From: Gammaproteobacteria bacterium UBA2810
Lineage (GTDB): Bacteria > Pseudomonadota > Gammaproteobacteria > Enterobacterales > Succinivibrionaceae
Direction: 5' to 3'
Length of the DNA: 32,167 nucleotides
NCBI GenBank assembly: GCA_002351705.1
Contig: DEHC01000046.1
Span: 1 to 32,167 of the forward strand
A program made the position numbers and the translations under genes. The notes beneath the pieces are model-generated. The model saw nothing but the letters and a program-made list of their open reading frames with translations. It did no database searches and was not told the DNA's origin. Positions 21,496-29,522 of this stretch are shown in pieces. The number at the start of each line of letters is the position of its first letter. Position 1 is the stretch's first letter.

Positions 21496-22569
21496 ATGGC
21501 AGAGGAAAACAGGAAGTTCATGAAAAGCGACTCGAGCTATGACGACTCGTTCCGCGCTGAGTACCTCCATCCCCGCTACTGGGGACTCTGGCTCCTGGCG
21601 CCCCTCCTCTTTGTATTCGCCTGGATGCCGGTCTGCATCAGGGACGCGTTCGGGCGCCTGCTTGCGGGCATCGTGCTCAAGGTCTCCGGGCGCCCTGCCG
21701 AGGTTGCCATGGTGAACCTCCGCATCATGAGGAAGGAGCTTACTGACGCCGAGAGGCGGGAGATTATAAGGAAGTCAGTCGAGATCGGGATGTGCGGGCT
21801 CCTTGCCTACGGCGAGCCGTTCTTCCTCCCCAAGAGCATGCTGATGCGCCGCTGGAACCCGGTCGGGAAGGAGTACCTCGACGAGGCAGTAAAGACCGGG
21901 AAGCCCATCATCTTCATGATCCCGCATACCTGGACCATCGACTGCTGCGGCCTCTACCTCTCCGCCATCGGGCTCCCGATGACCACCATGATGCACTCGT
22001 CGCGCAACGACCTCATGGACTGGTACATGAACAGGCTGCGCCTCCGCTTCGGGGGAAAGGTTTTTGAGCGCGGCGCTTCGCTCCGCCCGGTGATCCGCTC
22101 TCTCCGTGAGGGGAACCACTTCTACTATCTTCCTGACGAGGATCTCGGGAAGGACTATCCCTCGCTCTTCGTCCCGCTCTTCGGCACGAAAAAGGCGACG
22201 CTCGACATGCTCCCCAAGCTCGCGAAGGTCTCCGGGGCGGTGGTTGTTCCGATGCTCGCGACCTACAACATGGAGACACGCCGCTACGACGTGGTGTTCG
22301 AGAGGATGTACGACGGCTTCCCCTCAGGGGACAACACCGCGGACGCCGAGAGGATGAACAGGAGCATCGAGAGCCTCCTTGAGGGGAGAATAGAGCAGTA
22401 CATGCTCTTCCTCCGCTTCTACCAGACGAGGCCCGAGGGCGAGAAATGGGAGCCCTACTACTGGCTGAGCCGCGAGATGTGGCGCAGGCGCGCTGCGGGC
22501 GGGAAGCCTGAGGACCCGGCCATTTCGACAATGCCTGAGGACGAGGGCGGCGGAAAGGTCAGGATCTAG
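21496..22569 (+). CDS. lpxM: Lipid A biosynthesis acyltransferase LpxM-type
   Basis: A 357-residue inner-membrane late acyltransferase that adds a secondary acyl chain to Kdo2-lipid A. The LpxM-type features are HPRYWG near residue 25, one N-terminal membrane helix (about 31-50), the catalytic HxxxxD motif in PHTWTID (His144, Asp149), RFGGK, YYLPDEDLG and the C-terminal EQYMLFLRFYQTRPEGE. These favour LpxM over LpxL. The C-terminus extends about 30 residues beyond E. coli LpxM with a charged tail (PEDEGGGKVRI). GGAGG precedes ATG by 9 nt. A hairpin AGCCTG/CAGGCT overlaps the end but has no T-run. Confidence 0.92.
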   Translation: MAEENRKFMKSDSSYDDSFRAEYLHPRYWGLWLLAPLLFVFAWMPVCIRDAFGRLLAGIVLKVSGRPAEVAMVNLRIMRKELTDAERREIIRKSVEIGMCGLLAYGEPFFLPKSMLMRRWNPVGKEYLDEAVKTGKPIIFMIPHTWTIDCCGLYLSAIGLPMTTMMHSSRNDLMDWYMNRLRLRFGGKVFERGASLRPVIRSLREGNHFYYLPDEDLGKDYPSLFVPLFGTKKATLDMLPKLAKVSGAVVVPMLATYNMETRRYDVVFERMYDGFPSGDNTADAERMNRSIESLLEGRIEQYMLFLRFYQTRPEGEKWEPYYWLSREMWRRRAAGGKPEDPAISTMPEDEGGGKVRI

Positions 22570-22605
22570 CCTGAAAACAGGCTGTGCGCCATGAGCCGCG
22601 GCTGT

Positions 22606-22634
22606 TTCAGAATTCAAGCGTTTTGGAGTATCAT
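22606..22634 (+). promoter_or_regulatory. Probable promoter of aspC
   Basis: TTCAGA, 17 bp, TATCAT on the plus strand, predicted leader about 27 nt. Confidence 0.4.
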
Positions 22635-22667
22635 AGAGCAAGTTTTTTTGGGCTGATTTGGTGAACC

Positions 22668-23855
22668 ATGTTTGAGAAAATTGCAGCTGCTCCGGCAGAC
22701 CCTATCCTCGGCCTTACCGAGGAGTTCAAGAAAGACACCAGAAGTGACAAGATCAATCTCGGTGTCGGCGTCTTCAAGACTGAGGACGGCAAGACCCCGA
22801 TTCTGAACTGCGTCAAGAAGGCTGAGAAGAGGATTCTCGAGAGCGAGAATACCAAGAGCTACCTCAGCATCGCAGGCGTCCCCGGCTTTGACAAGCTTGT
22901 ACAGGACCTGATCTTCTCCGCAAAGAGCGACGTTGTCGCATCCAGCAGGGCCCGCACCGTGCAGGCTCCCGGCGGGACCGGCGCCCTCAGGATCGGCGGT
23001 GACTTCATTCATCAGCAGAATGTCAGCTCAACCATCTGGATCAGCGATCCGACCTGGGCGAACCACATGAAGGTATTCGGCGCCGCAGGCCTCAAGATTG
23101 AGCGCTACAAGTACTACAACAAGGAGACCCACTCCTTCGACCTCCAGGCTGCCCTTGACTCCCTCAAGGCCGCCAAGCCCGGCGACACCGTGCTCTTCCA
23201 CGGCTGCTGCCACAACCCGACCGGCTCCGATCCTTCAGCAGAGGAGTGGGAGACCCTCGGAAAGTTCACCGCAGAGCACGGCCTTCTGCCTTTCTTCGAC
23301 TTCGCCTATCAGGGATTCTCCAAGGGGCTCGAGGAGGATGCCGCAGGAGTAAGGACTTTCGAGAAGTACCACAAGGAGTTCATTGTCGCAAACTCCTTCT
23401 CCAAGAACTTCGGCCTCTACAACGAGAGAATCGGCGGACTTACCGTAGTATGCGCGAACAGCGGCGATGCCGACAAGGCATTCAGCCAGATGAAGATTGC
23501 CGTAAGGGCGAACTTCTCCAATCCTCCCGCACACGGCGGAAAGATTGTCGCTGAGGTCCTTTCAGATCCCGAGCTCAAGAAGGAGTGGGAGGATGAGGTC
23601 AAGGCAATGCGCGACCGCATCCTTGACATGAGGAAGCTCTTTGTTGAGAAGCTCAAGGCAGAGGGCATTGACTGGGGCTTCATCGTAAAGCAGAACGGCA
23701 TGTTCTCCTTCACCGGGCTTACCCCCGAGCAGGTTGACAAGATCAAGGCTGACTGCGGCGTTTACTGCGTGAGGAACGGCAGAATCAATGTTGCCGGCAT
23801 CTCCACAAAGAACGTTGACGCCCTGGTAAAGGCCATCAAGCACGTGCTTGCCTGA
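22668..23855 (+). CDS. aspC: Aspartate/aromatic aminotransferase
   Basis: A 395-residue fold-type I PLP aminotransferase of the AspC/TyrB group, which moves amino groups between glutamate and oxaloacetate or aromatic keto acids. Seen: NLGVGVFKTEDG near the N-terminus, APGGTGALR (cofactor phosphate region), HGCCHNPTGSDP with the conserved Asn, and SFSKNFGLYNERIGGL with Lys246 as the Schiff-base lysine. The length fits E. coli AspC (396). AspC and TyrB cannot be separated reliably by eye; AspC is the more common housekeeping form. The ribosome site is weak. It stands directly before aroG, so a role in the last step of Phe/Tyr synthesis is plausible. Confidence 0.9.
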   Translation: MFEKIAAAPADPILGLTEEFKKDTRSDKINLGVGVFKTEDGKTPILNCVKKAEKRILESENTKSYLSIAGVPGFDKLVQDLIFSAKSDVVASSRARTVQAPGGTGALRIGGDFIHQQNVSSTIWISDPTWANHMKVFGAAGLKIERYKYYNKETHSFDLQAALDSLKAAKPGDTVLFHGCCHNPTGSDPSAEEWETLGKFTAEHGLLPFFDFAYQGFSKGLEEDAAGVRTFEKYHKEFIVANSFSKNFGLYNERIGGLTVVCANSGDADKAFSQMKIAVRANFSNPPAHGGKIVAEVLSDPELKKEWEDEVKAMRDRILDMRKLFVEKLKAEGIDWGFIVKQNGMFSFTGLTPEQVDKIKADCGVYCVRNGRINVAGISTKNVDALVKAIKHVLA

Positions 23856-23859
23856 TGCA

Positions 23860-23895
23860 AAAAGGCCTCCCGCCCCGTGCGGGAGGCTCCGTTTT
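23860..23895 (+). terminator. Terminator of aspC
   Basis: Perfect 9-bp stem GCCTCCCGC (23865-23873) / GCGGGAGGC (23879-23887), loop CCCGT, then TCCGTTTT. It separates aspC from aroG. Confidence 0.85.
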
Positions 23896-23935
23896 CCGGA
23901 AGGGCTTTCTGCGATAATGGAGAGCATTTCCGGAA
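23894..23935. promoter_or_regulatory. aroG promoter flanked by two TTCCGGAA palindromes
   Basis: TGCGATAAT (23910-23918) is an extended -10 with a predicted leader of about 70 nt. TTCCGGAA occurs at 23894-23901, over the -35 region, and again at 23928-23935 within the 12-bp palindrome ATTTCCGGAAAT, 34 bp centre to centre. Neither a TyrR nor a TrpR box was recognised. Confidence 0.45.
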
Positions 23936-23995
23936 ATCGGTGAAGCCGATGACAGTGTTTTTTCCTATTCAAGAGAGACTTTAAGAGAGACAAAA

Positions 23996-25051
23996 ATGTA
24001 TCAGACTGATGACGTGAGGGTCAAGGACATACAGCAGCTTCTTCCTCCTATTGCGGTAATGGAAAAGTATCCCACCACCGAGAATGCAAGCGAGACTGTC
24101 TACCACACCCGCACCGCTATCGAGAGAATCCTTGACTCCGAGGATGACCGCCTGCTCGTTATCGCAGGCCCCTGCTCAATCCATGATCCCAAGGCTGCAA
24201 TCGAGTACGCAGGAAAGATCAAGGCTCTCCGCGAGAGATACCATGACACACTCGAGATCGTCATGCGCGTTTACTTCGAGAAGCCCCGCACCACGGTCGG
24301 CTGGAAGGGACTCATCAACGATCCGTACCTCGACAACACCTTCAACATCAATGACGGCCTCCGCATTGCGCGCAAGCTGCTCCTTGACGTGAACGAGATG
24401 GGCGTTCCTGCCGCAACCGAGTACCTCGACCTTATTACTCCGCAGTATATTTCGGACCTCATCAGCTGGGGCGCCATCGGAGCAAGGACCACCGAGTCGC
24501 AGATCCACCGCGAGCTCGCATCGGGACTGAGCTGCCCTATCGGATTCAAGAACAGCACTGACGGCACCGTAAAGATTGCGCTTGACGCGATCAAGACCGC
24601 CTGCCACAGCCACACATTCCTGTCCGTTACCAAGTTCGGCCATGCCGCAATCGTCACCACCAAGGGAAATGACTACTGCCACATCATCCTCCGCGGCGGC
24701 CATGAGCCCAACTACCAGAAGGAATTTGTGGACAAGGCCGCACAGGCCCTTGCGAAGGATCATCTGCCGCTCAAGGTCATGATTGACTTCAGCCACGCGA
24801 ACTCCCACAAGGAGTTCAAGCGCCAGCTCGAGGTCTGCCACGATGTCGCAGGCCAGATCTCCGCAGGCTCACGCCCGATTTTCGGCGTCATGATCGAGAG
24901 CAACCTCGTCGAGGGACGCCAGGACTGCCGTGATCCGAAGACCCTGGTCTACGGACAGAGCATCACTGACGCGTGCATCGGCTGGGATGACACCGAGAAA
25001 TGCTGCGAGGAGCTCTCGCAGGCTGTAACTGCACGCAGGGCTGCAAAATAA
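23996..25051 (+). CDS. aroG: 3-deoxy-7-phosphoheptulonate synthase (DAHP synthase, AroG-type)
   Basis: A 351-residue class I-alpha DAHP synthase, which joins PEP and erythrose 4-phosphate as the first step of aromatic synthesis. Seen in order: IAGPCSIHD (metal-binding Cys), RVYFEKPRTTVGWKG, GARTTESQIHRELASGL with SCPIGFKN, CHIILRGGHEPNY, DFSHANSHK and YGQSITDACIGW. The SCPIGFKN segment and the N-terminal MYQTDDVRVKDIQQLLPP resemble the Phe-regulated AroG rather than AroF, whose equivalent is SMPVGFKN. Feedback type is inference. The ribosome site AGAGAG is weak. A GC-rich hairpin without a T-run (about 25063-25080) separates it from serA. Confidence 0.95.
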   Translation: MYQTDDVRVKDIQQLLPPIAVMEKYPTTENASETVYHTRTAIERILDSEDDRLLVIAGPCSIHDPKAAIEYAGKIKALRERYHDTLEIVMRVYFEKPRTTVGWKGLINDPYLDNTFNINDGLRIARKLLLDVNEMGVPAATEYLDLITPQYISDLISWGAIGARTTESQIHRELASGLSCPIGFKNSTDGTVKIALDAIKTACHSHTFLSVTKFGHAAIVTTKGNDYCHIILRGGHEPNYQKEFVDKAAQALAKDHLPLKVMIDFSHANSHKEFKRQLEVCHDVAGQISAGSRPIFGVMIESNLVEGRQDCRDPKTLVYGQSITDACIGWDDTEKCCEELSQAVTARRAAK

Positions 25052-25102
25052 TTGAGGACGGGGGCCGCGCGTCCCCGTGTATTCCATCCATAGGAGGTTC
25101 TA

Positions 25103-26335
25103 ATGGGACGTTATTCCCTGGACAAAGACAAGATCAAGGTTCTTCTCCTTGAGGGCGTCAACCCGAGTGCGGTTGATTCTTTTCACCGCGCCGGCTACAA
25201 CCAGGTAGAGTATCTGAAGGGCGCGCTTGATCACGATGAGCTCATCGAGAAGATCAAGGATGTTCATTTCATCGGCATCCGTTCCCGCACTCATCTTACC
25301 GATGACGTGTTTGACGCCGCCAAGAAGCTCTGCGCCGTCGGCTGCTTCTGCATCGGCACCAACCAGGTGGATCTCGAGTCCGCGTCCCGCCACGGCATCC
25401 CGGTGTTCAACGCTCCGTTCTCCAACACCAGAAGCGTAACCGAGCTTGTCACCGGCGAGTACCTCATGCTGCTCCGCCGCATTCCTGAGAAGAATGCCAA
25501 CTGCCACCGCGGCGTATGGCAGAAGAACGCCGCAGGCTGCTTTGAGGCCAGGGGCAAGACCCTCGGCATCGTCGGCTACGGCCACATCGGAACCCAGGTC
25601 GGCATTGTCGCCGAGGCCCTCGGCCTCAAGGTAATCTTCTTCGATACCGAGAAGAAGCTCTGCTTCGGCAACGCAAAGCAGGTTGACACCCTTGAGGACC
25701 TCCTGAAGTACTCCGACATTGTCACCATGCATGTCCCCGAGACCCCGGAGACCAAGCTCATGATCGGCGCGGCACAGTTCGCCGAGATGAAGCAGGGCGT
25801 GATTTTCATCAACGCATCCCGCGGATCCGTTGTCGACATCGACGCTCTCGCCGAGGCCCTTGACTCCAAGCACGTCTCCGGCGCCGCCCTCGACGTCCAT
25901 CCTGTAGAGCCTGCCACCGGAAACGATCCGTTCGTCTCAAGGCTGCAGAAGTATGACAACGTCATCCTCACTCCGCATATCGGCGCATCCACCCAGGAGG
26001 CGCAGAAGAACATCGGAATCGAGGTTGCGGACAAGCTGGTCAAGTACTCCGACAACGGATCCACCCTGACCGCAGTCAACTTCCCCGAGGTGTCCCTTCC
26101 GATGCAGGGCCACGTCAACCGCTACCTGCACGTCCACAAGAGCGTCCCCGGCATTCTCAACAGCATCAACAGCGTGTTCCACAGCAGGAACGTCAACGTG
26201 GTCTCCCAGTACCTCCAGACCTCAGGCACCATGGGCTACGTTGTCATCGACTGCGAGAAGACCGATGCCGCTATTGAGATCGAGCGCGAGCTCAAGGCCA
26301 TCGAGGGCACCATCAAGTGCCGTATCCTTCTGTAA
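25103..26335 (+). CDS. serA: D-3-phosphoglycerate dehydrogenase
   Basis: A 410-residue SerA, first enzyme of serine synthesis, the same length as E. coli SerA. The NAD site is GIVGYGHIGTQVG; catalytic residues lie in NASRGSVVD (Arg), DVHPVEP (Glu) and TPHIGAST (His). The C-terminal ACT domain (about 335-410) carries HVHKSVPGILNSIN and NVNVVSQYLQTSG. Aligned to E. coli, the serine contacts His344 and Asn364 are kept, but the position of Asn346 is Ser (residue 347 here). TAGGAGGT lies 5-6 nt before ATG, the strongest ribosome site in the window. The codon choice is strongly biased, consistent with high expression. Confidence 0.97.
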   Translation: MGRYSLDKDKIKVLLLEGVNPSAVDSFHRAGYNQVEYLKGALDHDELIEKIKDVHFIGIRSRTHLTDDVFDAAKKLCAVGCFCIGTNQVDLESASRHGIPVFNAPFSNTRSVTELVTGEYLMLLRRIPEKNANCHRGVWQKNAAGCFEARGKTLGIVGYGHIGTQVGIVAEALGLKVIFFDTEKKLCFGNAKQVDTLEDLLKYSDIVTMHVPETPETKLMIGAAQFAEMKQGVIFINASRGSVVDIDALAEALDSKHVSGAALDVHPVEPATGNDPFVSRLQKYDNVILTPHIGASTQEAQKNIGIEVADKLVKYSDNGSTLTAVNFPEVSLPMQGHVNRYLHVHKSVPGILNSINSVFHSRNVNVVSQYLQTSGTMGYVVIDCEKTDAAIEIERELKAIEGTIKCRILL

Positions 26336-26361
26336 TTCCTGAGAAGGCTTAGTCTCACGAG

Positions 26362-26393
26362 GGGAGGGTTCCGCAAGGGATCCTCCCTTTTTT
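26362..26393 (+). terminator. Terminator of serA
   Basis: 11-bp stem with two G-U pairs (26362-26372 / 26377-26387), GCAA tetraloop and TTTTTT. From here to the tRNA gene (26394-26605) nothing is recognised. Confidence 0.92.
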
Positions 26394-26605
26394 CATTTCA
26401 GTAAGTGCAGATTTTTTGCTGAATTATTGAGGCAGGCCCCTGGAAAGGGTATTTGCAGGATAAAGGCGCGCTGGCAGCAGAACCGTACAGGACTTTCCTG
26501 GCAAGGGCAATCTAATTGGAATGCAAGCTGGCAGCAGCACTGGTCTCAGACTGCAGACAAGGTGTTTGAAGAAGAAAAGCGGGAAAAACAGGAACTTGCG
26601 AATGG

Positions 26606-26682
<77 letters not shown>

Positions 26683-26696
26683 ACTCAGACAGGGAG

Positions 26697-26724
26697 ATTA
26701 TAGCCTCAAAGGCTTCAATGTCAA
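26697..26724 (-). promoter_or_regulatory. Consensus promoter of tRNA-Pro
   Basis: TTGACA, 16 bp, TATAAT on the minus strand, starting transcription about 8 nt before the mature tRNA. Both hexamers are perfect. Confidence 0.88.
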
Positions 26725-26850
26725 GAAAGGTCTGTGGATTGGCTGAGGCCGGGGACTTGGAGGTGCCATGGTTCTGCCTGCCATACGTCAGTACATTGAA
26801 ATTCAGGGGACGCCCGAGCGGAGGCATTTTTGGATGCCTTGCTCCGTCTA

Positions 26851-26890
26851 TGCCTTACATCTCCGCAATCCCGGGCTGAAATGTAAGGCA
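26851..26890. promoter_or_regulatory. 10-bp inverted repeat upstream of the first ATPase/nuclease gene
   Basis: TGCCTTACAT (26851-26860) and ATGTAAGGCA (26881-26890) form a perfect 10-bp dyad around a 20-bp centre, directly beside a possible -10 (TAAAAT, 26897-26902). It may be an operator for the gene at 26931 or the end of an inserted segment. No T-run follows, so it is not a normal terminator. Confidence 0.5.
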
Positions 26891-26930
26891 CTCTGATAAA
26901 ATACAGTCATGTAAGTGTGAGGCAGACAAA

Positions 26931-28703
26931 ATGGCATTCAGAGACATCGGTCTGGGGAATATCTCACTGGCTGATTTCAGCAGTGAGAATCTCGTTTTCG
27001 TTGACAAGACCCCATACATTCAGAAGCTTGAGAAGCTGAAGTCTGGAGCAGTAGTGTTTCTGAGGCCGAGACGCTTCGGAAAGACACTTTTCGCAAACAT
27101 TCTGCAGAGCTATTACGATAAAAGCCGGGCTGCCAGCTTTGATGAAAGTTTCAGGGGTACATGGATTCATGATCACAGAACTCCTCTTGCGAGCTCTTTT
27201 TACTGCTTAAGATTTGATTTCTCACTGGTGCCGTCTTCGCCATCACAGATATCAGACGGGCTTACAGGTGCACTGATAACAGGCCTGACTGATTTTTCAA
27301 TGTGCTACCCCAGCATCGGACTGCCGCGTGAACGGCTTAACCCGGAACTCTATGATTCTCCTGTCAAATTGCTTCTTGCCTTTATCAATAATTTCAAATT
27401 TAGTGCCGGGCCGGATGCAAGGCTGTTCCTGATAATCGACGAATACGACCATTTTGCCAATGATGTTCTTTCGTCAGATCGTGATGCATTCCGCGAGCTT
27501 ACATCAACCGCTGCCGGACATGAGGGATTAATCAAAAACTTTTACGCCTGCATAAAAAGTTTTTCCGGAAATACACCCCCTTCGGCACCAATTGCCATGG
27601 TGTTCCTAACAGGAGTGTCCGCTGTATCACTTGATTCAGTAACCTCAGGATTCAATATTGCCACAAACATAAGCTCAGACGCAGAATTCAATGCCATGGC
27701 AGGATTCACGCACCAAGAGTTATCCGAAGTTGTGGATGAGACTGTTGACTTCAGCCTTCTTGACGGCATAACCAAAGAGCAGGTTATGGAAGTCATGGAA
27801 AGGCGCTACGACGGATATACGTTCTCCCAGTATGCAGATGAGAGAATTTTCTGCCCTGACATGTGCCTCAGCTTCCTTCGCAGTTTAATTAAAACACACA
27901 CAATTCCCAAAAAGCTTGCCGGCATCAACTCCGGCATGGATGCCGACAGGCTTGGCGGCATGCTGAGGCTCGCAGTCCAGGGAGCAAGGGACAGCATCGG
28001 CCAGGCGATCTTCAGAAAGGAAAGCGTTGCCGCAGACATACCTGATACTCTCAATCTGAACCAGACTGGTTCATTCAACCAGGATCAGACTGTTTTGCTT
28101 CTGGCGTACCTCGGCTTCCTCACAATTGATCCTGACGCTTCGAACAAATCGGAAATTCTTTACTGGCGCTGCCCGAATGAGGTCTGCTACAGGACATTCG
28201 TTGACTGCGAGGCAAATTCCATAGGCTTCAGACGGTCACACCGCCTTGACCTGTCAGGAGTCACGGAACGTGGTGACATCATGCCTCTTGTCGAAGAGAC
28301 GGCGCAGCGCATAGCCGGCATTCCTGCTTCTGCGTTCTCTGGCTTCAATGAGCGCTGCCTGCAGATTGTCTTCTATTACACAGCCATGGACGGCAACGAT
28401 GGTTCCCTGCATCCTGAGCTTGAATGCGATACCGGGGACCGCGGCAGGGCGGATCTCTTCATCCGGAACATGAGAAGCGGAGGCAGGCAGTTCCTTCTTG
28501 AACTCAAGTATCTCTCTGAGGCAAAAGGCACCGAAGCGGCAGTCAAATCAAAGCTCAGTGAGGCCAAGGAACAGCTTGCCCGCTATCGGGAGGCGCCCAA
28601 TTTCAAGGATGTGAAAAACCTTGACTGCTGGGCCATTGTCTTTGTGAACAAAGAGCCGAAAGCTGTCGAGAAGCTCCCGGATGTAGAATCTGATATAACA
28701 TGA
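26931..28703 (+). CDS. AAA-ATPase-like / PD-(D/E)XK nuclease fusion protein (first)
   Basis: A 590-residue protein of the family combining an AAA-ATPase-like N-terminus (PF09820 type) with a C-terminal PD-(D/E)XK domain (PF08011 type). The start FRDIGLGNISLADF is followed by FVDKT, Walker A RPRRFGKT (45-52) and Walker B LIIDEYD (Asp170, Glu171). The nuclease core is Asp508 in GRADLF with Glu524 and Lys526 in LLELKY. All key residues are present. The family is common and often multi-copy in gut bacteria; its role is not established, with defence or mobile-element functions suggested. GAGG lies 8 nt before ATG. The region is AT-richer and uses more rare codons than serA or aroG. Confidence 0.87.
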   Translation: MAFRDIGLGNISLADFSSENLVFVDKTPYIQKLEKLKSGAVVFLRPRRFGKTLFANILQSYYDKSRAASFDESFRGTWIHDHRTPLASSFYCLRFDFSLVPSSPSQISDGLTGALITGLTDFSMCYPSIGLPRERLNPELYDSPVKLLLAFINNFKFSAGPDARLFLIIDEYDHFANDVLSSDRDAFRELTSTAAGHEGLIKNFYACIKSFSGNTPPSAPIAMVFLTGVSAVSLDSVTSGFNIATNISSDAEFNAMAGFTHQELSEVVDETVDFSLLDGITKEQVMEVMERRYDGYTFSQYADERIFCPDMCLSFLRSLIKTHTIPKKLAGINSGMDADRLGGMLRLAVQGARDSIGQAIFRKESVAADIPDTLNLNQTGSFNQDQTVLLLAYLGFLTIDPDASNKSEILYWRCPNEVCYRTFVDCEANSIGFRRSHRLDLSGVTERGDIMPLVEETAQRIAGIPASAFSGFNERCLQIVFYYTAMDGNDGSLHPELECDTGDRGRADLFIRNMRSGGRQFLLELKYLSEAKGTEAAVKSKLSEAKEQLARYREAPNFKDVKNLDCWAIVFVNKEPKAVEKLPDVESDIT

Positions 28704-29147
28704 CTGTTTATATTGCGGGAAATTGATCAGAATTTTCAGACCGATGCACCATCATGACCAGAATGCAGTTTATCCTTGCTGATATGATGCAGAAACCGTC
28801 AGCTGATGAATTGTCATCCTGGCTGCATGAAGACATGACATACTGGCAGACTGTATCAGCCGCTGTCTGGACTTGAATCAGGCGGCTTAAAACATTGAAC
28901 TGGTCAAGCCCATGAAAAAAATATCCATAAAACCGAGCTAAGAAGGTACGGTGACAGCATGCCTGCAAAGAAGTGCCTCAAGCTTGCTGTTGTATTTAAC
29001 AGTGACAGCAGGGTCAGGAAAATCACCCATTACTCAGAAGTCGGTTAACAGATATGCATGCCGCCTCATGACGGCGTATGGAGCAGGAATGCCACGCATA
29101 TTTTCCGTTTTGGTGCTCTCCTTGTGCATGCATGATCTGACGCATAA
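28704..29147. other. Spacer between ATPase/nuclease gene and ATPase remnant
   Basis: No convincing gene. Two short frames exist, 28754-28876 (40 residues) and 28959-29048 (29 residues, MPAKKCLKLAVVF..., with AAGG upstream). Neither resembles a known family. The stretch looks like decayed coding sequence. Confidence 0.5.
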
Positions 29148-29445
29148 CCTCAAAATATTGTCTACAATGAGCTGATCTACATGGGGTACACTGTTTCTGT
29201 CTACGACAATAACGGGCGTGAGATTGATTTCATTGCTGAAAAAGACGGCAAAAGGTACTTTGTGCAGGCCGCCTGCAGCCTTGCCGGGGGAAAAGGCATA
29301 TCAGAGGGAGTTCTCAGCTTTCGGGAATATATGCCAGACCGACAGCAGGATCATCATAACCAACGACGGTATCGATTACTCCACGAGTGCCGTAAAGCAT
29401 ATCAGGCTGAAGGATTTCCTGCTGGTGGATGATCTGGGGCAATGA
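29148..29445 (+). pseudogene. C-terminal remnant of a DUF4143-type AAA ATPase, frameshifted
   Basis: The first frame reads QNIVYNELIYMGY, then REIDFIAEKDGKRYFVQ and CSLA. The next frame continues EKAYQREFSAFGNI, ITNDGIDYS and IKHIRLKDFLLVDDL-like sequence (here VKHIRLKDFLLVDDL), ending at 29445. Joined, this is the typical end of the DUF4143 ATPases (ENIVYNEL, EIDFIA, REF, DFLL). One extra G in the run GGGGG at 29286-29290 explains the switch. The Walker-containing front part is missing, with an in-frame stop just upstream of 29148. It is a broken fragment. Confidence 0.75.
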
Positions 29446-29522
29446 GCAGCAACAAGATTCGGGAAATAATATCTGTATATGCCTCGTGTCCGGCGGCATG
29501 CCCGTCAAGGGATGGTGGAAAT

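Noticed and set aside
28754..29048. Two tiny frames (40 and 29 codons) between the ATPase genes
   Set aside because: No good ribosome site for the first and no family resemblance for either. They are mentioned in the gap entry but not called as genes.
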